The position numbers were made by a program, and so were the translations under genes. From UBA2137 sp963740205 (GTDB lineage Bacteria; Pseudomonadota; Alphaproteobacteria; Micavibrionales; Micavibrionaceae), in assembly GCA_963740205.1 (NCBI GenBank), contig CAVUDD010000004.1:186001-250000 (forward strand): DNA of 64,000 nt. The letters are read 5' to 3'. Each line of letters begins with the position of its first letter. Position 1 is the first letter of the stretch. Shown here one piece after another: positions 18,219 to 26,214 of this stretch. The notes under the pieces were generated by a model. That model did no database searches and was not told where the DNA came from. It saw only the letters and a list, made by a program, of their open reading frames with translations.

Positions 18219-19004
18219 ATGGAAAGTTGGTCAGATAATGGAATCGTATTGCACGCGCGCCCTCATGGTGAGAATGGTGCAGTTGTTATTCTAATGACTG
18301 AAAATTATGGTCGTTTTGCAGCGTATCTTCATGGCGCCACTTCATCAAAAAACAAAGTATTTCTGGAGCCTGGGACGCATGTTCAAGCTGATTGGCAGGC
18401 AAAAAGCTCTGATCAATTAGGTCATTTCAAATTGGAACAACATAAAAACTGGGCGGGCAACTTTATGGATGACCGCTTGAGATTGTCTGCGCTTATCTCT
18501 GCTTGCCATTTATGTGAGCGCGCACTTGCAGAAAGAGAAAGTCATCCTGAAATCTATAATGGACTTTTGGCTTTGTTCGAGGGCTTGGAAACCGATTTTT
18601 GGGGCGCATCATACGTTATGTGGGAGAAGGCTTTGTTAAAAGAGTTAGGTTTCGCGCTAGATTTGTCACGTTGTGCGGGTGGAGGGAGTTCTGATGAGCT
18701 AACCTACGTAAGCCCTAAGTCGGGTAGAGCTGTATCAAAATCAGCAGGTGAAATTTATAAAGAGAAATTGTTGGAATTGCCCGAGTTTTTGAAAAGTGGA
18801 AACAGAAACGCCGATAAGATGGGGCAAGCAGAAGATGTATACACTGGCCTTAAATTAACAGGCTATTTCCTTGAAAACTGGGTTTTTGCACAACATTCGC
18901 AAGGGATTCCCGAAGCACGCTTGCGTTTCGAGGAGCAATTTGCCAAAAAGAATGACGTATCTGTAATTCAGACCCTTAAAGTACATCAAGAAGCTTATGG
19001 TTAA
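18219..19004 (+). CDS. recO: DNA repair protein RecO
   Basis: A 261-residue RecO. The N-terminal OB fold begins with the typical DNGIVLHARPHGENGAVV and LMTENYGRFAAYLHGA, followed by the helical domain (RALAERESHPEIYNGLLALF) and a C-terminal segment ending near ENWVF. RecO loads RecA on SSB-coated DNA in the RecFOR pathway. One cysteine (SRCAGG) marks the place where other RecO proteins carry a zinc motif, which is incomplete here. It is packed between folP (3-nt gap) and parC (8-nt overlap), which suggests one transcript. Confidence 0.92.
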   Translation: MESWSDNGIVLHARPHGENGAVVILMTENYGRFAAYLHGATSSKNKVFLEPGTHVQADWQAKSSDQLGHFKLEQHKNWAGNFMDDRLRLSALISACHLCERALAERESHPEIYNGLLALFEGLETDFWGASYVMWEKALLKELGFALDLSRCAGGGSSDELTYVSPKSGRAVSKSAGEIYKEKLLELPEFLKSGNRNADKMGQAEDVYTGLKLTGYFLENWVFAQHSQGIPEARLRFEEQFAKKNDVSVIQTLKVHQEAYG

Positions 19005-21234
19005 ATCTAAACCTCCTGTATCTGAAGAAATTATAATGGATGTGCCTCTCACCGAGGCTTTGTCCGATAGATATCTTTCATATGCATTGTCGACCATCAT
19101 GAGTTGTTCACTGCCTGATGTCCGTGATGGTTTAAAACCTGTGCACCGCCGTATTCTTTACGCGATGTACCAATTAAAATTAAGCCCTAATCTCAACCCT
19201 AAAAAATCAGCGCGTGTTGTCGGGGATGTCATTGGTAAATTCCACCCACATGGTGACCAGTCCGTCTATGATGCGCTTGTAAGGTTGGCACAAGACTTTG
19301 CCGTAAGATATCCGCTTGTCGATGGTCAAGGTAACTTCGGTAACATTGATGGCGATAATGCCGCGGCTATGCGTTACACAGAGGCACGTCTGACGGCTAC
19401 AGCGCTAAGACTTCTTGAGGGAATAGAACAGGACTCTATTGATTTTCGTCAAACCTATGATGGTGAAACAGAAGAACCAATTGTTTTGCCTGCGAATTTT
19501 CCGAACTTACTTGCCAATGGCGCAACAGGAATTGCCGTTGGTATGGCAACCAATATTCCACCGCATAATGTGGCTGAGCTATGCGAAGCAATGCTTCATA
19601 TGCTGGATAATAAGGACGCCACGAACAAAGAACTTTGCAATTTTGTAAAAGGCCCTGATTTTCCAACTGGTGGAACTCTTGTTGAGAGTAGAGATGCCAT
19701 TATTAATGCCTATGAAACAGGGAAGGGTTCATTCCGTGTTCGTGCAAAATGGGAAAAAGAAGAACTCAAACAAGGGCAATACCAAATTATTGTCACGGAG
19801 ATTCCCTATCAGGTTCAAAAATCCAAGTTGATTGAGAAAATAGCGGATTTGATAAATACACGCAGATTGCCTTTGCTTGATGATGTGCGTGACGAGAGTA
19901 CAGAAGATATTCGTCTTGTTCTTATCCCTAAGAACAGAAATGTAGAACCAGAAATCCTTATGGAGGCTCTCTACCGCGATACAGATTTGGAAAATCGTTT
20001 CTCGCTAAATATGAATGCGCTTGATGGTGGCCTTATCCCTAAGGTCATGTCATTAAGGGAAGTCTTGCGCGCATGGTTGGATCATCGTCAAGTCGTTTTG
20101 GTTCGTCAATCGCAACACAGACTTGCCAAGGTTAAACACCGCATCGAAATTCTAGGCGGTTATCTTATCGTCTATCTCAATATTGATGAGGTTATCCGCA
20201 TTGTTCGCGAGGAAGATGAACCAAAAGTTTCTTTAATGGAGACCTTTAAATTAACCGAGGTGCAAGCCGAGGCTATCCTTAACATGCGCTTGCGATCTTT
20301 GCGTAAGCTTGAAGAAATGGAAATCCGTACCGAGCATGATGCCTTGGTGAAAGAGCAGGATGATCTTGAAAAACTCATTGGTTCTGACGCGCGCCAATGG
20401 ACGGTAATTAAGAAACAAATCCAGATTATGCATAAAGATTATGGTGAAGACACCGAGCTTGGGGCTCGCCGCACAGTTATAGGGAAACCTCCTGGCCCTG
20501 TTTCTGTTGATCTTGATGAAATGCTTATTGAGAAAGAGCCAGTCACTGTTATTTGTTCGGCTAAAGGTTGGATAAAGGCAATGAAAGGCCACGGTGTTGT
20601 TGCAAAGGATGTTCGCTACAAGGATGGCGATAAAGAAAAATTTGTTCTAGAGGCACAGACTACTGACAAGATTATATTATTCGCAACTAATGGTCGCTTT
20701 TACACTTTGCCTGCCGATAAATTGCCACCTGGTCGCGGATTTGGTGAGCCAGTAAGGCTTATGGTTGATTTGCCTAACGAGGCTGACCTAGTAGATGTAT
20801 TCGTCTTTAAGCCTGAAGATAAAATGTTAGTTGCATCCAGTGATGGGCGTGGGTTTATTGTTAAATCAGAGGATGTCTTTGCACAAACACGCTCGGGTAA
20901 GCAAATTCTGAATGTTTCTGATAAAGTTGAGGCAAGTCTTTGTGTTCCTTTGCAAGAAGGTGATAACATGGTTGCCGTGATAGGGGATAATCGCAAAATG
21001 TTGGCATTTGAATTGCAGGAAATTCCAGAGATGTCTCGTGGTAAGGGTGTTATCCTTCAGAAGTATAAAGACGGCGGTATTAGTGATGCTAAGACCTTTA
21101 CCAAAGAAGATGGACTTTCTTATAAATATGCTAGCGGTGAGACCAAGGTTGAGGACTTAACACCTTGGCTTGGAAAGCGAGCTCAAGCTGGTCGCATGCC
21201 TCCAAATGGTTTTCCTAGAAATAATAAATTTTAA
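18997..21234 (+). CDS. parC: DNA topoisomerase IV subunit A
   Basis: A 745-residue type IIA topoisomerase A subunit. The catalytic tyrosine is in AAMRYTEARL, with HRRILYAMYQL, KFHPHGDQSVYDALVRLAQD and FGNIDGD around it. The short C-terminal domain has weak beta-pinwheel repeats (AKGWIKAMKGHG, TNGRFYTLPADK, SDGRGFIVKSED) and no GyrA box, which favours ParC over GyrA. It decatenates chromosomes with ParE. The quinolone-determinant serine position (HPHGD-S) is Gln here, which I believe is common in alphaproteobacterial ParC. A hairpin and the GTG-started orphan follow. Confidence 0.95.
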   Translation: MVKSKPPVSEEIIMDVPLTEALSDRYLSYALSTIMSCSLPDVRDGLKPVHRRILYAMYQLKLSPNLNPKKSARVVGDVIGKFHPHGDQSVYDALVRLAQDFAVRYPLVDGQGNFGNIDGDNAAAMRYTEARLTATALRLLEGIEQDSIDFRQTYDGETEEPIVLPANFPNLLANGATGIAVGMATNIPPHNVAELCEAMLHMLDNKDATNKELCNFVKGPDFPTGGTLVESRDAIINAYETGKGSFRVRAKWEKEELKQGQYQIIVTEIPYQVQKSKLIEKIADLINTRRLPLLDDVRDESTEDIRLVLIPKNRNVEPEILMEALYRDTDLENRFSLNMNALDGGLIPKVMSLREVLRAWLDHRQVVLVRQSQHRLAKVKHRIEILGGYLIVYLNIDEVIRIVREEDEPKVSLMETFKLTEVQAEAILNMRLRSLRKLEEMEIRTEHDALVKEQDDLEKLIGSDARQWTVIKKQIQIMHKDYGEDTELGARRTVIGKPPGPVSVDLDEMLIEKEPVTVICSAKGWIKAMKGHGVVAKDVRYKDGDKEKFVLEAQTTDKIILFATNGRFYTLPADKLPPGRGFGEPVRLMVDLPNEADLVDVFVFKPEDKMLVASSDGRGFIVKSEDVFAQTRSGKQILNVSDKVEASLCVPLQEGDNMVAVIGDNRKMLAFELQEIPEMSRGKGVILQKYKDGGISDAKTFTKEDGLSYKYASGETKVEDLTPWLGKRAQAGRMPPNGFPRNNKF

Positions 21235-21275
21235 GCCTATTTGCACTTGCAATTATCTCAAATAGCCGTTAGACA

Positions 21276-21294
21276 CCTGTTGTCATAAAACAGG
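21276..21294 (+). promoter_or_regulatory. Small hairpin covering the Shine-Dalgarno of the next gene
   Basis: CCTGTT (21276-21281) pairs with AACAGG (21289-21294). The right arm includes the first bases of CAGGAG, the Shine-Dalgarno for the GTG start at 21303. If it folds, it would restrict translation initiation. Only six base pairs, so this is tentative. Confidence 0.3.
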
Positions 21295-21302
21295 AGTTAA
21301 TC

Positions 21303-22127
21303 GTGAATCATATATCCCAAATTAAAATGGACTTTAATCCAAGACCTTACAACGACAACGTTGCTTACTGCCTTCAGAGAATAAAAGAAGCCTCTCAATG
21401 CTTTCATAAAAATTCGTTGAGCTTAAGTTTTTCAGGTGGGAACGGTCATCGCTCTAAGCCAGAAAAAATCCATGATTTGATTCAACTTAATTATTTAGAA
21501 AATCTTTCTAATGAAGAGAGAAAAGATTTAGAAGGTGCACTGTCAGATAAAAATAAATCTTTTTTGAGTGCTTGCGGTATATCTCTGGATGGTTCCCTTT
21601 CGAAGCCATCTTCTTTTTCAAGGTTGGGTCGCGCAGTAAATACTTTTATTTCCGAAAGAATAAAATCACGCGCGATATTTGCCGAGCGTCATGTAAGGCC
21701 TCAGGTTTCTGAAACTAATAGAGAGGCTCCTTCAGATAGCATAGAATTTATAAAAATGGCTATGCTGCGCTACAGAAGATTAGATGGAGTTTGGCTTCCG
21801 AAGTCTGATAAGGTCGAAAAAATTGCAAAATATATTTTTCATGCTCATATACATTCAATGGATGATATGGACATTGAACATTTGAAACAATACTTACGTG
21901 AAGATGAAAAACAACTTTTAGCTAGTACTGGGGTCAATGGTTTTTCAGATGAGCTACAAGAGGATTCTTCAATAAATGGCTTAAGTAGAAAAATTAGAAA
22001 TTTTTATCAAAGTCGTGTTGAGAATTACTTCATGAACGAAGAGGCTACAGAAAGAAAGTTAGAGGAAGCTTTACAGAAGGCTGTACAGAAGGAAAGGCAA
22101 GAAATGCCTTTATTCGCAAATAGCTAA
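21303..22127 (+). CDS. Hypothetical protein, GTG start
   Basis: I do not recognise this 274-residue soluble, charged protein. It has no signal peptide or membrane helix. The C-terminal ~50 residues are a Glu/Lys/Gln helix (EEATERKLEEALQKAVQKER). GTG is chosen because CAGGAG lies 7 nt upstream; an ATG at 21327 is the alternative. After the stop, a different frame stays open without a clear ribosome site up to 22422, so this gene and the next may be one frameshifted gene. Confidence 0.55.
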   Translation: MNHISQIKMDFNPRPYNDNVAYCLQRIKEASQCFHKNSLSLSFSGGNGHRSKPEKIHDLIQLNYLENLSNEERKDLEGALSDKNKSFLSACGISLDGSLSKPSSFSRLGRAVNTFISERIKSRAIFAERHVRPQVSETNREAPSDSIEFIKMAMLRYRRLDGVWLPKSDKVEKIAKYIFHAHIHSMDDMDIEHLKQYLREDEKQLLASTGVNGFSDELQEDSSINGLSRKIRNFYQSRVENYFMNEEATERKLEEALQKAVQKERQEMPLFANS

Positions 22128-22212
22128 TATCTCTGAAAATTTAACTGATAAAGAAAAGCTTTTAGTTGCCTTTAGAAGTGCTGTTAAAGCTTATAAGCCT
22201 TGGCATTCACCA

Positions 22213-22422
22213 TTGGCATGGAACAGTAACATCCAGGCTGACCCTTTTCCTAAAATTGTAGACGGTGCGCATAAGTTAGGCTTTCTTAACGCGTCAATAG
22301 CCATGGAACATTTTGAAGTTACTGGCAATGATTATGAAAGATGGAGAGAAGGAGCAATTCCAGAAAGGCGTCTGCGCAAAAAAGTTTGGAGTTTTCTAAA
22401 AAAAGAGTGCGGACTTAATTAA
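22213..22422 (+). CDS. Small hypothetical protein, start uncertain
   Basis: This 69-residue reading (TTG start) has the coding-like sequence MEHFEVTGNDYERWREG and LRKKVWSFLKKECG but no Shine-Dalgarno. The frame is open upstream to beyond 22110, encoding plausible residues (SENLTDKEKLLVAFRSAVKA) that overlap the 3' end of the previous gene. Either a rare start codon is used or this is the C-terminus of the 21303 gene after a +1 shift. No family recognised. Confidence 0.4.
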   Translation: MAWNSNIQADPFPKIVDGAHKLGFLNASIAMEHFEVTGNDYERWREGAIPERRLRKKVWSFLKKECGLN

Positions 22423-22430
22423 TGGACGTG

Positions 22431-23240
22431 TCAGCTATTTGAAGGTGTTAGCCCTAGGATATCTAAAACAACTTTATTGTAATCTGGCCCTGTTTTGTGA
22501 ATTTCAGGATCGAAATCAACCCATTCGCTATCTACTATAGTTTCGAGACCCGGGAATCTGGATTTATAACCCATTTTACGGCTCCCTTCGACCCAAGGCC
22601 CTACATACATATGTTTTATATCATGCTCTCTGCAGCGGTGAATGAGGGCAAGCCATGCAAATGTACCTAGGCTATGCTTTGAGTTACTTAATGCGGCGTC
22701 ATATGCGAGGTAATCAAAAGTTGCGGCTTGCTCGTGAATATCGATTTGAGCAAAGGCGACGAGCCTATGACTATCTCCCTTGTCGTAAATATTAAGAATT
22801 GAATTTTTTGCTAAGCAACCATTCAGGAACTGCTCGTAACTTTTATCACGCATTCCTGATTCTGGATGGCGCCTAGCAAGATAATCTTCATATAACCTGT
22901 GATGTTCCCTGCCTGTTGCTCTGGAATTAGTAAGCTGAGTTTCAAAGCGGTTACTGTTTTTTACGAAATTTTCTTTCTGACTTTTTGTGAAAGCGACCTT
23001 GTCCCCATTAATTCTCAGGGGGACGCATTTTTGGCAAGTTTCGCAACAGGGTGCACTGGGGGCAGAGTTTATGGAGATAAATCCTTTTTCTTCTATAAGG
23101 CGGTATTTTTCGTCTCTGCTCAATTTGCGAGACTTAAATTCATATTTCCCAGTACGAACAACGCTATCGAATAGCGCAACCATGGTTCGTGTTTCGTCAT
23201 TTAAATAGGTGCAAGGAACTTCACTGGTTAGATAATCCAT
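22431..23240 (-). CDS. bpt: Aspartate/glutamate leucyl-transferase (ATE family)
   Basis: A 269-residue aminoacyl-tRNA protein transferase of the ATE1/Bpt family. The N-terminal cysteine motif (SAPCCETCQKCVPLRI) and the C-terminal GNAT-like half (AFAQIDIHEQAATFDYLAYD, YVGPWVEGSRKMGYKSRFPG) are both complete. These enzymes move leucine or arginine from tRNA onto N-terminal acidic residues to mark proteins for ClpAP degradation. Its ATG overlaps the stop of a frameshifted paralogue (TAATG), so the two are translationally coupled. Which amino acid it transfers cannot be told from sequence. Confidence 0.9.
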   Translation of the reverse strand: MDYLTSEVPCTYLNDETRTMVALFDSVVRTGKYEFKSRKLSRDEKYRLIEEKGFISINSAPSAPCCETCQKCVPLRINGDKVAFTKSQKENFVKNSNRFETQLTNSRATGREHHRLYEDYLARRHPESGMRDKSYEQFLNGCLAKNSILNIYDKGDSHRLVAFAQIDIHEQAATFDYLAYDAALSNSKHSLGTFAWLALIHRCREHDIKHMYVGPWVEGSRKMGYKSRFPGLETIVDSEWVDFDPEIHKTGPDYNKVVLDILGLTPSNS

Positions 23241-24065
23241 TAGGTAATTTCCAAACCATCTTTATTTAGTTTATCAAGGATTGCTTGGTAGTCAGGTCCC
23301 TCTGAATGAATTTCAGGATTAAAGTCTACCCATTCGCCATCAACAAAGGTCTCAAGACCAGGCAGTGATTCTTTATAGCCAAGTTTAGGACTGTCTTTCA
23401 CCCATGTTCCACAGTACATTTCTTTGAAACCCTGCTCTTGGCAGATATGAATGATTGCCATCCACGCATGTATTCCCAACGCCTTTTTCTGATTAAAAGC
23501 CAAGTCAATGTCATATGCGAGGTAATCAAATGTGATTTTATCTTCATGCGCATTTAACCAAGCAAACGCCACTAATCTATCGTCTGTCTTCACTATCAAA
23601 CATTTCGAAAACATGAGAAGTTCGCATACACATTAACTTGAAGTCAAACCAAGTGACATTCGCAAGTTCAAATTCAGGATGCCTTTGTTTGCAGTAATCT
23701 AAGCATAAGCTATGGTGGGGACCAGAGTAATATTCTCCAGTCTTCATCCTAAAAGGAAAACGCTCGAGGTTCTTTTTAAAAGTCTTAAGGTGGCTTCGTC
23801 TTATTTTGTCGTTCACTTTATCGCTATTGATTCTTAAGGGGACGCAAGCATTGCATCCTTTGCAAGCTGTCGCAGAAGGCGCGCTGTCGAGGGGCAGGAG
23901 GCCGTGTTGACTAATAAGACTAAAATACTCGGCGCGCGAAACATTTCCAGAAGGAAATTGCTCGAAACCTTTGGCACGTTTTAGACGAACTAAGCTCCTT
24001 TCCTGATTAGGGACATAAGAGCAAAAGTCTTCAGGATCTTCGTCAAATTCAAAGTGTATATTCAT
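23240..24065 (-). pseudogene. Second ATE-family transferase, frameshifted
   Basis: The N-terminal part (24065 to ~23600) carries the ATE cysteine motif ACKGCNACVPLRI and RHPEFELANVTWFDF. The C-terminal part resumes in another frame as DDRLVAFAWLNAHEDKITFD, YCGTWVKDSPKLGYKESLPG and VDFNPEIH. Both halves align end to end with the intact copy just downstream. The break lies in the short run TTTTCGAAATG around 23590-23610. Together they give ~272 residues, full family length, so only the indel prevents a complete protein. Real decay, sequencing error or slippage cannot be told apart here. Confidence 0.82.
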
Positions 24066-24103
24066 AGTGCCGTATTAGCATTATGTAATACAAAAATCAA
24101 GCT

Positions 24104-25108
24104 TTATGGAAACTGTATATTGCCTCGACTTTTACGGTATCCATCATCCATTGGCTTAAGGGCTTTATCGTTTGTATTCACACCATCCGTAACATTGGGG
24201 TCGCTGTCTCTGAGAAGGATAATGCTTATACGTCTGTTTTGCGCATCGAGAGGCTCTTTTTTGTTTAGATGATCTGTATCGGCCTTACCCACGACATTAG
24301 CAATTTTTTGTGCGGAATAACCATTATCAAGTAGCACACGACGACTTGCATTTGCGCGATCAGCAGATAACTCCCAATTAGAGTAATCTCCAGCTCCCCG
24401 GAACGGTTTGCCATCTGTGTGACCACGAATAGAAATACTGTTGGGTAAGTCAGCAATGGTTTTTGCAACCAAAGACATCAAGCCATCAGTTTTATCGAAC
24501 ATACGTGCACTTCCTGAGGGGAACATAGGCTCACCTTCCTGATCAACAATTTGGATACGTAATCCTTCAGGGGTGATGTCAACCAATAGGTTTTTGGCCA
24601 AATCGCGCAATTCAGGTGTGCTTGAAATTGTTTCTTGTAGCTTACGCTTAGTTTCTTCAAAACGAACCTCTTCGCGCTTCATTTTTTCATTTTCAATTGC
24701 TCGGTCTGTCGCCTCGGTCACATCTGTTTTTGTAACGTCGTCGGCGTTATCACTAATTTGCTTATCTGCAAATACAGGAGCCAGGTCGGACGGGGGTGGT
24801 TGGTCTGTAATCGTAACCATTTGATTGTCTTTTGAGATGGAAAGTCCGCCTAATATACCGCCACTTCCGCTCTCGCTACGTGATATTTTTGGATTTGTCG
24901 GATCAAAGTAGTTCGAGATACCTTCTTTTTGCTCTTCTGAGGTTGCGTTTAAGAGCCATAGAAGAAGGAAGAACGCCATCATGGCTGTCACAAAGTCAGC
25001 ATAGGCGACTTTCCATGCGCCACCGTGATGCCCATCACCAGACTTTTTAATCCGTTTAACGATTAAGGGCTGCGTGCTTTTCTTCTCTTGTTGTTTCTTT
25101 TTGGTCAA
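24104..25108 (-). CDS. motB: Flagellar motor stator protein MotB
   Basis: A 334-residue MotB. The N-terminal GAWKVAYADFVTAMMAFFLL contains the channel Asp in the single transmembrane helix (residues ~30-55), followed by the plug region. The C-terminal OmpA-like peptidoglycan-binding domain has SIRGHTDGKPF and LSADRANASRRVLLDNGYS. It anchors the MotA4B2 proton channel to peptidoglycan. It lies 27 nt downstream of motA. No other flagellar structural genes are nearby apart from the fliL-like gene at 39,459. Confidence 0.96.
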   Translation of the reverse strand: MTKKKQQEKKSTQPLIVKRIKKSGDGHHGGAWKVAYADFVTAMMAFFLLLWLLNATSEEQKEGISNYFDPTNPKISRSESGSGGILGGLSISKDNQMVTITDQPPPSDLAPVFADKQISDNADDVTKTDVTEATDRAIENEKMKREEVRFEETKRKLQETISSTPELRDLAKNLLVDITPEGLRIQIVDQEGEPMFPSGSARMFDKTDGLMSLVAKTIADLPNSISIRGHTDGKPFRGAGDYSNWELSADRANASRRVLLDNGYSAQKIANVVGKADTDHLNKKEPLDAQNRRISIILLRDSDPNVTDGVNTNDKALKPMDDGYRKSRGNIQFP

Positions 25109-25135
25109 ACTGCTCTCCTACCAAAAGGGCTTATA

Positions 25136-26029
25136 CTATGCCGCAGGGTTTGGAAGTTCGTTTACGTAGTCTTCAAGCTCAAGGAATTTGGGTTGAACTT
25201 CGTGAGGTAAGAACTTACGTGCGAATTCAATAGCGACCTGAGGGGCAGCACCTTGTAAGAAAGCAAGGATACCAACCTTAATACATTTGTAATACATAAC
25301 CTCGCTTTGTGCGCGTGATTTCATGGCTCCTGCAATAGGACCAACAAAGCCATAGGCTAGCCAAACTCCAAGGAATGTTCCAACCAACGCTCCACCAATC
25401 ATGCGACCTAGAATTTCAGGAGGCTCAGTAATGGAGGCCATAGTTTTAATAACACCGAGAACCGCGGCAACAATACCGAGGGCAGGGATACCATCCGCCA
25501 TCGTTTGAACAGCGTGTCCGGGGTGGCTTTCATGGGCATCGATTGTTTCTATCTCTTCGTCCATAAGGGCTTCGAGTTCGTGTGGATTGTCATTGCCCAG
25601 TGAAATAATTCTGAGATAGTCACAAACAAATTCAACTGCTTTTTCATTTTTTTGAAATCTTGGGAAAGCCTGAAACAATGAACTTTCTTTAGGATTTTCA
25701 ATATGCTGCTCCATAGCGAGCCAACCCTTTGTTCTTGCTAGCTTAAAGACCGAATAAAGCATTCCCAATAAATGTAGGTAATCTTCTTTTTCGTAAGCAT
25801 GGGGCTGTTTAATAGCCTTCATGTATTTAAGAGTGTGTTTGATGTCGCTACTGCTGTTGGCAATCACAAAGGCGGCACAGGCGACACCAAAAATAATCAT
25901 AAATTCGCCTGGTGTGGCCTTACCTATGACGCCCATAAGGCCCATGAAGTGGTGAGTGTCAAAGCCCATGGCGATAAAAAGTCCGCCATAGGTGAATATA
26001 AATACAAAAAGAATAGCTATAAATTTCAT
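25136..26029 (-). CDS. motA: Flagellar motor stator protein MotA
   Basis: A 297-residue MotA with four membrane segments. Conserved elements are GKATPGEFMIIFG, MADGIPALGIVAAVLGVIKT and ALVGTFLGVWLAYGF (the proline region near the channel). The long cytoplasmic loop between helices 2 and 3 contacts FliG. I prefer the ATG at 26029 (MKFIAILFVF), which places the first helix at the N-terminus as in homologues; an in-frame ATG at 26071 adds 14 residues. motB follows, the usual stator operon. Confidence 0.95.
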   Translation of the reverse strand: MKFIAILFVFIFTYGGLFIAMGFDTHHFMGLMGVIGKATPGEFMIIFGVACAAFVIANSSSDIKHTLKYMKAIKQPHAYEKEDYLHLLGMLYSVFKLARTKGWLAMEQHIENPKESSLFQAFPRFQKNEKAVEFVCDYLRIISLGNDNPHELEALMDEEIETIDAHESHPGHAVQTMADGIPALGIVAAVLGVIKTMASITEPPEILGRMIGGALVGTFLGVWLAYGFVGPIAGAMKSRAQSEVMYYKCIKVGILAFLQGAAPQVAIEFARKFLPHEVQPKFLELEDYVNELPNPAA

Positions 26030-26214
26030 GAGTAAGACAGCACCTGTTTTAAGTATTACACGAAGACCCATAACAAAATGGGCATATTATGACGCAGAAG
26101 AAACCGCGCGAAGATAGCTTGCGGTAAAAAGTTCAACTAAAATTGTACTTTAGAATACCTTCTTACTCAAGCAACAACACGCACAGACTTATTATATTAG
26201 AAGAATCTTAAATT

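Noticed and set aside
19240..19290. Gln at the quinolone-determinant Ser position of ParC as acquired resistance
   Set aside because: I believe Gln is common at this site in alphaproteobacterial ParC, so it is probably ancestral.
18997..21234. Possibility that parC is gyrA
   Set aside because: Short C-terminal domain, no GyrA box, and HPHGDQ rather than HPHGDS/T in the first domain.
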